Shown: positions 45,183 to 58,567 of the stretch, in pieces | Layout of the letters: every line of letters starts with the position of its first letter | Numbering within the stretch: position 1 is the first letter of the stretch | From: Calendula officinalis | Lineage: Eukaryota > Streptophyta > Magnoliopsida > Asterales > Asteraceae | DNA: 64,000 nucleotides | Reading direction: 5' to 3' | NCBI GenBank assembly: GCA_963853835.1 | Contig: OY970823.1 | Span: 50,071,808 to 50,135,807, forward strand | The notes under the pieces: generated by a model | What the model saw: the letters and a program-made list of their open reading frames with translations, nothing else | Told to the model about the DNA's origin: nothing | Database searches by the model: none | Position numbers and translations under genes: made by a program

Positions 45183-48100
45183 CTAAAATACAAGGAAAAT
45201 AAAAAAAATAAAAATTAACAATGTCGTAGGCATTTCTTCCCTAACGACACTTTGAAATATTGAGCTGATGGCTGAGTCGATTAATATCTTCATTTCTTTT
45301 CCCTCTTCAGTAGAGGAACTCAGCAGCTTGTGATAGACCATAAGTTGTTCAACGTAGCACAGGTCTAATTCATCAGCTCGTTGAAAGCAAGGCCTTTTGT
45401 TTTCCAGATAGCAAAAGCCATAGATAGGTTCTTTGACAATCAGCCCAGGGACAAAATTTACTCCCATGGGGAAGGGTCTTGTGATATTGAGTCTTGGTCG
45501 TTTTGCAAATATTATTGAAGACCCAATATCAAGTGTTCTGGGTTCAGCGAAGGGCTCGAGGAGAACTGACTTACGTTTCTCCCCTCTTGCTGAGGAGCTT
45601 TCACCAGCAGGTTCTCTGACAGCAGCAGCTTGAGATTCACGCAATTCAGCTGGTATGCGATTCGTCAAGTCATGAGATTGTCTCCTGATCTTATCGCATA
45701 GATCCTTGAAGGAGATGATTGCGACTCTTATCTCATTTTCCAAATCTGTTATAGTAAGCGATGGTTTTGCAGATTTGGCAGCTGCTAGCATCTCATTCCA
45801 TTCATCATAGTTGAATTGAGTGCTAATCTTGTTCAGAGGAACCCTTTCAAGAATGAAGACCCCTCCAGCTCTATAAACGATGACTTCAGGTGGAGAGCTG
45901 GATGTTGTTTTGGGGCCTCTAACGCTGGTGATTTTTGGTTCTTGCCTTCGTTTATAGAGAACCTTATTGAACAACCTAATGTTCTCAGTTCTCCCTGCTT
46001 CAGCTTTTTGAAACAGCTCTTCTTGAGTTTTCCTTTGAAGAGCGATAACTGTTCCGAGTTCAGCAGAAGATCTGACTTCATCTAGGAGGCCATCATTAAA
46101 CTCGGAAAGAATTAGCTCCCCCTTAGCAGGTTGGGGATTCACCCGTACAATGGGCTGAGGGTTTTGGATTTGCGAGGTTTGGATTGTGGGCCCTCAACTG
46201 ATTGAAATGAATCAACAATATTAACATGATCAGCTGAGGGGTCTTCTGTCCTGAGACCTTCAGCAAGGGTGAGTGTTGATTGCATGGTTGACTCACCTGC
46301 TGAAGCAGTTACCTCGGGTGTTTCAGTAGTGACGAGTGATGTTGGAAGTTGTGTCTCGTCTACTAAAACGTCTTCTTCTTCTTCTTCTTCTTCTTCTTCT
46401 TCTTCTTCTATTCCAGTAGAGGTGGGAGGTGGTGATTTTAGGGTCTCACCTACTGGAATGTCTTCTATATTGGCTCCAACAGTAGAGGTGACTATAGTTT
46501 GTGAAGCATTTTGTTCACCTGATTGTTCACCTGCTGAAGTAGCTTGCTCTTTCTCCGCCTCAGAGAGTGCCTGAAGAAGTAAGGTACTCTCTGGTGCTGA
46601 AGCAGGATGTGCAGTAGCGGTACCCTCATTAAGCTTTTGTAGAATGAGGTTAATGGTGCCTTGAAGACCAGCTACTTGTGAGGTCAAAGAACTGACCTCG
46701 GTCTCCAGTTTGTCCATCCTGGTGGACACAGCAGAAGCGGACTCCTCAATAGCCTTAGAGAGATGGCTATGAGTATTGGTCAGCAGAGATTCTTGCTTGG
46801 ATCGTGCAAGACCAATACGATCGACAACTGGTTGGAGAGGGGATACCTTGGAATGCAAAGTATTCAGCTGTCTTTCGACTTCAGCTTCTGTTGCCCGGGC
46901 TTCGAAGAGAAGCTTTTCCTTTTCGACTCTGTCAGATTCGCGAATGGAGTTCAACTCTCGATGAAAATATTCTTTGAGTGAGATGAACTCGCTTGTGTTG
47001 CAGCGAATCTGATCAGCAAGAAGAGCCAGCCGAGGAGTCTGAGTATGAACCTCAGTATGCAGAGAAGTGATGCTGGAGGATAGATTTTCAACTGCATCAA
47101 CACACTTCTTTGGAACATCCCTGTGAAGGGTATTCATCTGCTTCCTCAGCGTGGCCATCCCATGTCGAATTTGGGATGAGACAACTCTAGACATCAGAGC
47201 AGCAGTGGCTCTGATGGGAATGCTTCCTCCAGCTTTGCTGGATTCAGCATGGGACACTTGGACACTTTGGGGGAAGGGGTCTTGTCTCCAGCTGAGGGGG
47301 TGATCTCAGCTGTGGTGGAAGGTGTTCCTGAGTTAGGAGGAATTGCTCCTATAGGATGCTCAGAAACTATGGGGGGTGAGTTGGGTCCAGTTGAAACTTC
47401 TGGGTTTCTGTCAGAAGTGCCGACATCAGTTGTCAAATCAGTTTGAAGCCAAAGTTCATCTACTTCTTCGCCTGAAGACGAAAAGTAGGGCTGAATGGGC
47501 TCATCAGTAGAATCAAACATTATAGCATATGCTGTTTGAGAACTTTGGGCTTCAGTCTCACCAGTTGGCTGAGCTGGTATAGAGACTGGAGGAAGAATTC
47601 CTCTGGGTGGTGTGTCAACTGCCTCACAGCTCAGTTGGCGAATACGTTCGCGATCACTGATAGCTTGGGTGGATGCCTCAGTAACAACTATGTCTACATT
47701 TGTCTCTTTATCGGCGGTGGTGGTTTCCTCGATTTCCAGCTGGTGTATGCTGGTGACGTTGTGGGAAACAGAAAGAACAGTTTCAAGAATGACATGGTTT
47801 CCAGGTAATCTGTCATCAACTGCTGACTCATAAAGTGATGAAGAAGTTGGTGGTGGTGTGTGTGCATCTGACTCATGGGTGGCATGGGTTGAGCCAAAAA
47901 CTTCACCAGCAGTCTTTTGAGAGACTGAGGTTGCTTGTGGAGTTTGTTCCCTTGTTACAACGACTGATAATGAATCAGTCGAGGAGCTACGCAGAGGGGT
48001 GGAGCCGGCACTAACTCCTAAAGAACGAAATTGCCGTATTGAAGTCTGCTGACTTGTTGAGAAATCAGCAGATGGAGGTTGAAGAGCAAAAGAGAGAAAA

Positions 48101-48886
48101 AGGCGATCAGCCAGGGGTGTTTGACTAGGAGCTCCGATTGTTGGTGGAGTTCCTTGAGAAACACTGCAAAAATAAAATTGAGAAAGACTATTCTCAGATG
48201 CTGGCATAGCATTTGATCGTAATCCTTCCAATCTGGGACTCAAGTGAGTACCCAGAGGATCCTGGCTGAATCCTGATGATGCTGCTGTCGCCAGGTCAGC
48301 ATCATCAGCCACCACACCTTCTCCACAGGTAGCAGAACCTCTTACCCTCAGCTGAGGAGAGGAAGGAGCACGTGAAATGGGAAAAGGTGGGGGGAAGGAA
48401 AGGAGAGTAAGTGGGAGACGGAAGAGCCGTTCTTTTGACTCGTTTCTTCACCACCAGAGGAGTCACCTCTTCATCCTCATTTTCCACATCAATGGGAACA
48501 GAGGTCCCGGTTGAAGTGGTAGTATTTTCATCAGCAGTTAGCGGACTACTAGCTGCTGGAAAACACTTCAGATGAGAAATGGACTTACCTTCTTGTAGGG
48601 CAGATTTCTTCATTGTGGTGCCCTGTGATCGATCCGTTTTGGATCTGGTCCGATCATTAATGATCTTCAGCATGTATGAGGAGATGGGAACATCTTCATC
48701 ATCTTCCTTTTTAGAGAAGATGATGTTTGATAAGGAACGAACCTCAAACGATTCCCCCTTAAGCTCATCATAATCGATCTTCAGCTTCTCATGAAGGGTT
48801 TCATTGTACCTGATCGACCCATAGGACCGACCACCTAGTATACTTGGTTCGACCATACTGACCAAGAACATGAACTTGTTCTTCAC
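45183..48886 (-). pseudogene. Third (env-like/coiled-coil) ORF of the SIRE-like element
   Basis: Four overlapping open segments (48305-48886, 47194-48315, 46139-47257, 45183-46142) lie in different frames but read on from each other, so this was one long ORF now broken by three frameshifts at about 48310, 47230 and 46140. The first part is acidic, Ser/Thr-rich and basic in patches (VVKKRVKR). Around 46650-47200 a long heptad pattern (LHSKVSPLQPVVDR, MDKLETEVSSLTSQVAGLQ) predicts a coiled coil, followed by a CTT-encoded Glu run at 46371-46410. Such ORFs downstream of pol are known in SIRE-type copia elements, and their role is unknown. No signal peptide or clear membrane anchor is seen. Confidence 0.7.
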
Positions 48887-51341
48887 CGGTTAAAACCAAC
48901 TAGCTGATTTAATCCCTAAAAGCGGAAGTGGGATTAAACCTAATCCTTAAACCCTAAAGGATTGGGATATTGGAAAATCTAGATTAGATTAACTAGAAAA
49001 AAACCTTGTACGAAAAACTCGAACACACACACATACTTGTGTGTGTTCGTCGACTACTACCAAGAACCCTAGGGTTCTTGGTTCGACTTCGAACAAGAGG
49101 GAGAAGAGGAAGAGTGTTCCATGAAACATACCTTAGTTAGTGCTTAAGATAGATCCACTGATGATGAACACGACGAGCGATCCTCTAGATGATCACTTTC
49201 AACGATCTTGGATCTTCAAGACTTGAAGAACACGAAGAACGAACGAAGAACACGAAGAACACGAAGAACACAAAGAGTTGTGTTCTTGGGGTTGTGTTCG
49301 GCCGAAACCAAGGATATGAGGGAAGGCTAGGGTTTCGTGTGGTGATCAAGGAATAAGGGAACCCCATGCCTTCTATTTATAATAGAAGGACTTTCACTTA
49401 GGACCCTTCTAGTTTAATTAAGATTAATATCTTAATTAAACTTATCTCTTACACTTTAAACCCTTATAGTTTTACTAGTTTATTATTGTTGCACTTAACT
49501 ATTGAATGTCTAGTATTAATACACTAATAATTCGGTACCCATATACACGAATTATATACTTGTATTTATACTTTTAATAGTTAATTATATAATAACCTTT
49601 ATATAGTTTACACAACAATATTATTCAATTACTATATGATTTAATAACTTTAAATCATATCATGGATAATCTATAATTAACACGTTGTATATTTACTCAA
49701 CTAGTAAATGTACAACTACTTGTATTAATTGGTTAGTTAAACTAATCTAGCAATAAGTTAAACTTAACTTAATACTTAACTGATTCATAATGACTATTAT
49801 GAATCATTCCTCTTCGTAGTATCATTGCATAACTTGCTCGTATTACACGCACTCACCGGTGTGACCCTTAAGTGTTTCGTAGGCATGGATGTATCATCAT
49901 AGGTTGACTAACTGTGCACATAAATCCTTCAGACTCCCACTTGTGCAAATCCTACAATCTGTCTTTACTTATTGGGTAACGTTGTTAGGTTCATCCCTTG
50001 CAGCACGATATTTGTGATAACGAATACGAGCATGGTAGAAATTATCAACTCCTGTATTCGAAATCATTTCATGACTTCTTGATTCAAACTGTTGTGATAA
50101 ACGACAAAGAACAAATCAGTTCGTTTGGGCTTGGCCATGCACTTTCCAGTTATCTCATCATTTCAAAGGACCCATAAATATCTCTCCTAAAGAGGAGGTG
50201 CAATTACCATCTTGTTATATTTCGATTCAAAATACAACTTCCTTTGTACCCATTATCGCCTCGTATGACAAACATATTCCAGAATTGTCTAAGACGAAGC
50301 AAAGCACATTAGTCATTGTATCCTAAACCAAATACCTCAGGCTTAAGGATAATCCTAGTGAACAATACTTTTGAACTTTTCAACCACGAAGTATTGTCAC
50401 GGTGGTCAATCCAATATTCGTTGAGCTCCAATAGAATATCACCGATATTTGGTTTACACAGAACTTGTGTAGCTATCTTCGAAGAACTTCGAATCTACCA
50501 CCAAATATCGCGATGACGTTAACGTCCCATCAAGGTTCCCACCAAGACGAGTAGTCACAGATTTATATCTTTTTGAATAAAAGGACTTTTATTCATGGAT
50601 ATTGTAAAACATACAAAGTCTGAATAACAATGATACTAAGTCATGTATTATTCCTCACTGGACATAGATACTGAATTATTACTGGATCATTACTTATTCT
50701 TTTTTGTCCGTGTTGATTACTTAATGATTCTTACAACCTTAATTGTAACTTTATCACTAAACCAATCATTTTTATTGAACTAAAGACATAAGACGAGTAT
50801 TTTAGGAATACTATTACTTTTGTCTTTTCTAGATATTGTTCATGCAACATTTAGAACATTTTCAAGTCTTGCCTTTTATGCAATTCGGTAAACATAGGAG
50901 GATTGGAAATTAACTCCTTAGTTTCTTGAATTCATAAAATTCTCCTTGTAACTAAAGCCTCTTTTAGTTACTTGATTTGTAGATATATCTTCACTAGTTA
51001 AAGAAATTTCCTTAAATGATTATGTTATCCACTGGAGTGTGAACAACCTATTAGATATGCAATAATTAATCACAAGACTTGTGATCATGCTATTAGGTTT
51101 GAAATAATCTAATTAATGATCATTTATTATTTCTCTTAACTCTTTGGCTAACGACTTGGTAAAACCTTGTTGTTAATGTCTTACTAACTTACTAAATTCA
51201 TTAACATCTTCAATGAATTATGTTAGTCTTAGCTCCCACTCACTTTTATGGAATTTAAGCATCTCTTAAACTACTTTGACCTAGTCAATAACTTGTAGTT
51301 TAACCTTTTAAGAATTCTATCAATAATTAAGATCATCATTT

Positions 51342-51760
51342 GGATTTGCGAATATCCAACATTCCTGTTTAGGGAATCATGACCTTTATTGATTACTGTA
51401 CCTTACAAGTGTAAAACACTTAAAATGATACTTTCAATTCTTAAACATATTAGTATTCTTTTAAGAACTTTATTTAATGCCAAAGTCATTTATTGGATTT
51501 CTCAAATATCCATTATTCCTATAAGGGAATTATGACTTGATTAAATATTTTATTTATCACAAGTATAAAAGACTTGCAATAATACCTTCTAATTATTATA
51601 TACTTTAATATAGTTTGTCTCTTTTAAGAGTTCATTTAATGTCTAAGTCATTTGACTTGGATTTTACGAATATCCAATTATTCCTATTAGGGAACTATGA
51701 CTTCATCAAATTCTTTATTACGAGTATAAAAGACTTGTAATAATACTCTTAAAGTCTATC
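51342..51760. repeat. Degenerate 150-165 bp tandem repeats
   Basis: Three units start at 51342, 51495 and 51659, each opening with GGATTT, then AATATCCA, ATTCCT and GGGAA.TATGAC. They lie in the non-coding part of the gag-only element. Confidence 0.75.
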
Positions 51761-52220
51761 TTGATTATATCCAATATAATCATACTATATTAATACTAAT
51801 ACTTTAAAACTTTCTATCGTAATTATGACTATTACTTAAGATGTTTTAACTAAGTTCAATGACTTTTGAACCTTATGCTTCCATAAAACTTTTAAATACT
51901 TTCATTAGAAAAACTTTCTAATTTACTAGTATCCAAATACCTTGAGCTATCAAGACATTATTCATACAACAATCAAACAAATATATAACATGAAATATAA
52001 AGTAAATCAAAACTTGATTTTACAATCTAGTCATAAACCTTGACTAGTGTAATTATCACACATGCACACAATATAATTCAACCATAGATTCAAAATTTTT
52101 TAAAACCAAAGAAAAACTTGTTTTAAAATAAAATACAATTATCCAAAACAACAAAGTAAAATTGTTTTACTGAATACAAAAAAAAAACTGAATTATAAAA
52201 ACTTGGTGCTCGTGGGATCA

Positions 52221-53057
52221 TCACCATCTCATGCCGGTCATCATCACTTTCCATCTCCTCCTGCAATAAACGATTGCAAAAGTTAGATTACTCGTAATGT
52301 ACTTTACAAGTATCTTAAAGTGATTAAGAAGCGTGGCTGTGTTACCTGAGGAACTTGCGTTTCCTCCACCACCACTTGCACCTTTTGGACAATTCCTTTT
52401 CCATTGCCCAGCCTCACCACACTTGAAGCACAGATTCTCGCTCCTCGCAGTGTTAGGCTTCACCTTCTTGACCTTTTGTTTGACACCTTTACCATTTGGC
52501 ACTCCTTGGTTAGGATAGGTTTTACCCTTTCCTTTACCACCACGCCCTTCTTCATCGCTATCATCAGTTGTGCGACCCCTTTTAAAATTGGTCTCAATAT
52601 TCAATTCAACAGCCTCGAGCATGGATTGTAGCTCGGGAATGGAATTATCCATATTTCGTTTGCTGTAGTTGGCTACAAAGAACTTGTAGTCATCGGACAA
52701 TGAGTTGAGTATCACGTCAATTGCTAACTGCAATGGCATGTGGTGACCAAGTCAAGTAAGGTGATCAACGTGCACCTTCATTCTCATGACGTGTGCGCCT
52801 ACTGATGCTCCCTCAGCCATCTTACAAGAAGCGAACGCTTTACAAGCGTAAATGCTTGTCCTGGTTCGTTTTCTTCATCCTTGGCAGGGGTTTTCAACAC
52901 GTTTCTTTCTCGGTCAATCCTATCCCTCTCTTGTCTGAGCATGATCTTAAAATCACGCCTCTAATTGAGGAAATTTGACCCACTCTTTTCTTTCTTTCCT
53001 AGAAAGAAACGTCGCGACAGTTTGTTGTAGCTTATCGTTGTGTTTGTTGCTGGCATC
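52221..53057 (-). pseudogene. Copia gag fragment of the gag-only element
   Basis: The region 52221-52739 is open and reads MPLQLAIDVILNSLSDDYKF, then a Lys/Gly-rich spacer and a CCHC knuckle CFKCGEAGQWKRNC. Upstream the same gag continues (MAEGASVGAHVMRMKVHVDH) before a stop. This is the UBN2-type gag of Ty1/copia elements, which packages the RNA. It differs from the SIRE-like gag at 57128-58528 and so belongs to another family. The early stop near 52745 breaks the frame. Confidence 0.78.
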
Positions 53058-53154
53058 TACAAATCAAACCCAGTTTAATTAGTAATCATCAATAAACATT
53101 CTCTAAAATATATTATAAACCCATAACTAATATTTTAGGCCTAGGATCCATATA

Positions 53155-54290
53155 GGTGGATACATTATTTTGTTTCTTGCTTGTCCAACTGACTAGCTTT
53201 CCACCTAGTAGCTGACATCTTCCAGTAGTGCTCTTTCTATCCATTTTGCAACCTGCAAAATCTGAATCTGAATAGCCAATTAGATCAAACCCGGAGTCTT
53301 TGGCATACCAAAGACCTAGGCTTGGAGTACCTTTAAGGTACCTCAAAATTCGCTTAGCAGCTATTAAATGAGACTCTTTAGGATCAGCTTGATACCTATC
53401 ACACATGCAAGTAGAAAACATGAAATCTGGTCTGCTGGCGGTGAGATAGAGTAATGACCCAATAATTCCTCTATAGAATGTGATATCAACTGATTTCCCA
53501 GTTGTATCAGCATCTAGATTATTTGGAGGAGCCATTGGAGTTTTCATAGATGATGATGAATTCATATCAAATTTCTTTAAAAGATCTTTGATATATTTTT
53601 CTTGATTTATAAAGATTCCATTTTTAGATTGCTTAACTTGTAAGCCAAGAAAATATGTTAATTCACCCATCATGCTCATCTCATACTTTGTAGACATAAG
53701 TTTTGAAAAGCGTCTACAAAGTTTTTCATCAGTAGCACCAAATATTATGTCATCCACATAAATTTGAACAAGAATGATATCACATTTAATTTTACGAATG
53801 AATAAGGTTTTGTCAATCTTTCCCCTGGTGAAATCATTTTCTAGAAGAAACGTGGAGAGAGTGTCATACCATGCACGAGGAGCTTGTTTCAACCCATACA
53901 ACGCCTTATCCAACTTATACACATAGTCTAAATACTTAGGATTTTCAAAACCTAGGGGTTGCTTCACGTAGACTTCCTTTTGCAATTTACCATTTAAAAA
54001 AGCACTCTTCACATCCATCTGAAAAACTGTGAAGTTTTTGTAAGCAGCATAGGCTAAGAATATTCTGATAGCCTCAAGCCTTGCTACTGGAGCAAATGTT
54101 TCATCGAAATCGATTCCTTCCTCCTGTCTATATCCTTATGCAACATGTCTAGCCTTGTTGCGAATAACCATGCCTTCTTCATCCATTTTATTCCTAAATA
54201 CCCACTTGGTACCAATTATTGTCTTACCAGCTGGTGGTGGTACCAGCTGCCACACCTTATTGACCTCAAATTGGTTAAGTTCTTCCTACA
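53155..54290 (-). pseudogene. Copia reverse transcriptase and truncated RNase H
   Basis: Open from 54018 with the RT block MDVKSAFLNGKLQKEVYV, ALYGLKQAPRAWY and the catalytic YVDD (about 53749-53760). RNase H begins at GYSDSDFAGCKMDRKSTTGR and stops being recognisable after KKQNNVST at 53155, where the foreign block starts; its second half is missing. Upstream, 54019-54290 carries the RT N-terminus (GTKWVFRNKMDEEG) with an in-frame stop. The enzyme copies element RNA into DNA in intact relatives, but this copy is dead. Confidence 0.88.
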
Positions 54291-55700
54291 TCGCTTGAAT
54301 CCAGCTGGAGTTTTCTAAGGCAGCTTTAATATTTTTCGGTTCTTCAGCTGCTAAGAAACACGACCATAAGCAAAGATTACATGATGCCTTACTTCTTGTG
54401 ACCACTCCTTGTTGTGGATCTCCAATGATTAATTCAATTGGATGTTCTGAGGTCCACTTAGATTGAGAAGCGGCTGAAGAGGAAGAGGATTCTGCAGAAT
54501 TTGATCCTTGTTGAGCGGCTGACTGCTCAGCAGGATTGAGTACTTCATTTTGAACTAATCTTCTTGAAGTATGAAAAGGTGGCTTAGAGTTGGATCTAGC
54601 CTTGGATGATGCTCTTGATGTTGGAATTTCGTGTTGGACAGCTGCAATATCTACAAGATATGTGGGAGCATCATGAAATGTATCATCTAAATCATTTACT
54701 GGAACTTCAAAAAGATTCAAAGGATCAGAAAATGCTTCAGCTGTATCATCAGAAGGTGGTACAACTGATCTCTGAAATGCGTCAGATGATTTAGCAGAGG
54801 TGGGATTTAAGGCTTTAGAGTGTTCTTCAAAAGTAACATTTATAGATTCTTCCAATGTTTGTCTTCTTTTGTTGAAAACTATGTATGCCTTAGACACAGT
54901 GGATTACCCCAAGAAAATTGCTTCATCAGCTTTAGAGTCGAACTTACTCAGCTGATCTCGTGTGTTTAACACAAAACACACACAACCAAAGACATGAAAG
55001 AAACCGATATAAGGTTTCCTCTGACGGAGAATCTCATAAGAAGTTTTCTTGTGTCTCTTCACATAGAGAGACCTGTTTTGAGTAAAACAAGTTGTATTAA
55101 CAGCTTCTGCCCAAAATTGTTTTGGCATGTTTGACTCAGTAAGCATTGTTCTTGCAGCTTCTATCAGGGTTCTGTTTCTTCTTTCAGCAACACCATTCTG
55201 TTGAGGTGTTCTAGCGGCTGAGAAATTTTGTGAGATCCCAACTTCTGAGCAGAAGTCTTCCAATGTACGATTTCTGAATTAAGTACCATTGTCTGATCTC
55301 AGCTGCTTTACTCTTGACCCATTTAGAAGTTCTATCTTCTTGATGAATTTGATAATTTCATCAGTTGCATCACTTTTATTACGAAGAAATATAACCCAAG
55401 TATATCATGAGTATTCATCAATGATAAAAAGTGTATACTTCTTTCCACCTAGACTTTCAGTGCTCATAGGACCAAAGAGATCCATATGAAGCATGTGCAT
55501 GCAGTTGTCAATGGAGAAACATTGCTTTGATTTGAAGGATCCTTTATGTTCTTTACCTTGTTCACAAGCCGAACAAAGCTTATCTTTTTCAAAATTGATC
55601 TGTGGCAAGCCATTCACTAGCTGTCCTCGGGACAACTTAGATATGTTTTTAAAGTTTAAGTGAGATAACCTTTTATGCCACAACCAATTCAGCTCTTCAG
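54290..55700 (-). pseudogene. Copia integrase region
   Basis: 55405-55683 holds the zinc-binding and pre-integrase part (MWHKRLSHLNFKNISKLS, then CSACEQGKEHKGSF) and the start of the catalytic core (MDLFGPMS). 54904-55263 continues the core with RTPQQNGVAERRNRTLIEAA, including the catalytic Glu. 54286-54897 is the Ser-rich C-terminal linker. Stops at about 55270 and 54900 break the frame. In intact elements this enzyme inserts the cDNA. Confidence 0.86.
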
Positions 55701-57124
55701 TGGAGTGAGAGAATATATAAACTTCTTATTTTGAGGATTCATGTCAAGTGTGTATACATGGTTGTTTCTTGGTGCGATAAGCACGACTTTTCCACTTTTA
55801 TCTGTCACCGTTCCTCTACACTTACTAAAGTTCACTGAGAACTCTGCATCACATAGTTGGCTAATGCTGATTAAAATATGTTTCAGCCCGTTCACATAAC
55901 CAACTCTTGTGATCTTTATAGATCCATTTGAGATGGATCCATAACCTTCAGTTGAGCCTCTACCATTATCACCAAAAATTACTGGAGGACCAGCACAAAC
56001 TTCGAACTCTTCAACCAGGGATTTGTATCCAGTCATATGTCTTGAGCAACCACTGTCTAGGTACCAGACGTGTTTGCTTTGATCACCCTGCACATAAGTT
56101 TAAAAGAATTAGTTCTTTTTGGGAACCCACACCTCTGTGGATCCTTGTGATTTCTTGCTGGAACTCACAGGGGTTGGGTTCTTAATGGGCTCACAGGCTG
56201 AAGTTGGAGAGGGTCTTAAGCTTGTGATATCACACTCACTTGCCATATGCCCACGATCTCCACACTTATAACATTTTCTGTTCTTTTGAAGTGGAGTGGA
56301 AGGCGAAGCAGCGGGGATGGGTACTGGACCCAAAATCCCTTTCTGATTATCTGAGATAGTCAGAGTTTGTACGAGTGATGTCAGGTTGCTGACCTTTCCT
56401 TTCAGCTGTTTAATGGGACCAGCTGAAGAAGGACTTGGAGTGTTTTTTAGAACACTCTTACCTTTGTTCCTTGCAGCTCGAGTACGAACTCCAGCTGTCT
56501 CACCCTTGAAGGGTGTAAGAATAGTTTTCTTTCCTGTTGTCTTGCTAGTATTCCTTTGAGGTTTAGCAGATAGACAGCAGGTGCTGAGCCCAAAATACAC
56601 TTACTTGGCTCAACAATAACTACTGTGGGTGTCCTAACATCTATGGCTGAAGAGTCAGCTGATGACTCTTCACCAGTAGTTTCAGAAGATTCTTCTCTGG
56701 ACATCTCAATAGCATAGGTTTTGATAGACTTAACAAAGCAACCAGACACCAACTCTTCAGCTGGCACAGAAGCATCAGCTGTCGAGTAGTACGGATCATC
56801 CGTACTGCTGTCAGGTACAGCGGCTGTAGCAAGGAAATCTCCTCCTAATATAGCTTGTACTTGACTAGGAATCTATGAGCTGACACACTCACTCACACGT
56901 TTAGATGAACGAGACCATGATTCACAAATCTTTTTAATTGCTTCAAGTTCTTTAACCTTTTCGTTTTGATCGTGTTGAAGAACTGAGTTTATAAATTTTG
57001 TTTCAGAAAGTTCTTCTTTTAAAGTTTTGTGATCAATTAATCTTTCTTTTAAAAAGGCATTTTCACGAAGAATAGCACTGTGTTTATCCAAACATTCACC
57101 TTTCAGCTGATCAATGAAGTGCAA
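55689..57124 (-). pseudogene. Gag C-terminus, second zinc knuckle and protease
   Basis: 56873-57124 is an alpha-helical, charged segment. A CCHC knuckle CYKCGDRGHMASEC lies at 56232-56273. The aspartic protease motif WYLDSGCSRHMTG is near 56054-56064 (Asp-Ser-Gly), followed by the GAG-pre-integrase block with LCDAEFSVNFSKCRG. The segments lie in different frames with stops between them, so no polyprotein could form. Confidence 0.82.
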
Positions 57125-57127
57125 ATC

Positions 57128-58528
57128 TCAGATAATGGAATCAACAATATCTTTGGCTTCAGAAGCCTCAGCAAAGATTAGAGAAGATACCTTTTTGTGA
57201 ACTATGTTGACCCATTGATATGAACCAGCATCATCAGTTGTAATACTTTCATCAGCACGAGCCATCAAACACATTGTGGCCATTGGTTCATCATCATCAG
57301 ATGAGCTGTCACCAGAGTCAGCCCATTCGTGAGTTTCAGCTACAAGACCCTTGTCAGCAACTTTGCCTTCAAGTGCCTTCTTTTCTTCTAGGATCTTTTT
57401 GGTGAAGGCTTGTAGCTTCTTGTACTTTTCTTCAATGGACTCACCACTTGAGGAGGATGAACTAGCTTTCTTTTGCTTGCAGTCGTTAGCATAGTGTCCC
57501 TTTTTGTTGCAGTTGTAGCAGGTTATTTCAGAGATGTCAGGTGTACTTCCAGAAGATCTGGAAGGTGCAGCTGATGAGATAGGTCTGCTACTAGAGCCTC
57601 TAGCTGAGGAGCCCGATTTTCCTTCAAATTTTTTTCTATTTTTGACAAGTAGGGCAAGCTCAGTTATAAGGGCTTCATTATCTTCGTCTTCATCGATCTC
57701 TTCAATGCTGACTTCAGGTATGTTGAACAGATCAACAGCTGAAGTTGTGCCAGCTTCATCATCTGAGGGAGGATATTCAATTATGCTGGGTTTGTTTAGA
57801 GAAACAAGAGCAGCTGAAGATCCTGAGGAGCTCACTTTAGAGTCCTTTGGAGGTTGAAATTTGTTGAGTACAGTTCTCTCATGGCTTATAAACATGCCAT
57901 AGAGAGAGGAAAGAGTGTAGTCTTTTAAAGTAGGAGATGTACTCATGCAAGTTATAATGGTAGCCCATTTAGAGGGAAGAGCTGCCATAAACTTACACAT
58001 TTTGGACATATCGTCCTTTTCAACCCCATGAGACTTCAGCTCGTTTAACAAAATGTTATAACGGTTGAATGTTTGAGCTATAGTCTCACTAGGTTTGGCT
58101 TTAAACAGCTCGTAGTCATGAATGAGCATGTTTTTGTTGTGTTCACGCACAACGAATGTGCCTTCATACACTTCAGCCAACCTTTCCCACATTTCTTTGA
58201 CTGAGTCCCAAAATTGAATGTTGTGGTACAGTTCATCACCAACTGCTTGAAAAAGCATATCCCTTCCGTTATTCTCAAGATGAACAAGACGTTTTTCAGC
58301 GTCTGTCCATTGAGCTTCAGATTTCACAACGTAGTATTCTGGTACTTCAGGGGTACCAGCAATAAGGGTTTTGGGAATTTATTTTCCCATCGTTATATTG
58401 TCTTGAAGTTTTGGGTGATAGGTAACCATGTGGGATAACATAGGAGTTTTCCACATGGGGTAGTTGGTTTGAGTAAGTTTAGGAGGTTTTCCAGATGATG
58501 GAAGATCGGATGTTGTAGGTTCGGCCAT
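57128..58528 (-). pseudogene. Gag of the SIRE-like element with an early stop
   Basis: The natural start is the ATG at 58526-58528 (MAEPTTSDLPSSGKPPKL), just after the primer site. Codon 50 is TAA (58379-58381), after which the same frame stays open to 57128. The second part holds the UBN2 gag domain (IQFWDSVKEMWERLAEVYEG, ETIAQTFNRYNILLNELKSH) and a CCHC knuckle CYNCNKKGHYANDC at about 57479-57520. Gag forms the virus-like particle in active copia elements. A single nonsense codon near the start separates this copy from an open gag. Confidence 0.87.
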
Positions 58529-58567
58529 AACAGATGCTCAAAGTTGATGAAAAACGACTTTGACACT

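Larger units (their letters stand above)
48890..53154 (-). mobile_element. Gag-only copia remnant inside the SIRE-like element
   Basis: Sequence here is unrelated to the host element and replaces the end of RNase H and the start of ORF3. On the minus strand it has a gag (52221 to about 53057), 2.3 kb of AT-rich non-coding DNA, and an LTR-like end with a TATA-like TTATAAATAG near 49375. No pol and no opposite LTR are found. This looks like a TR-GAG type non-autonomous element that was truncated, or an insertion followed by deletion. Confidence 0.6.

Noticed and set aside
45433..48886. Plus-strand open frames opposite ORF3
   Set aside because: They are complements of the repetitive, Ser-rich coding strand.
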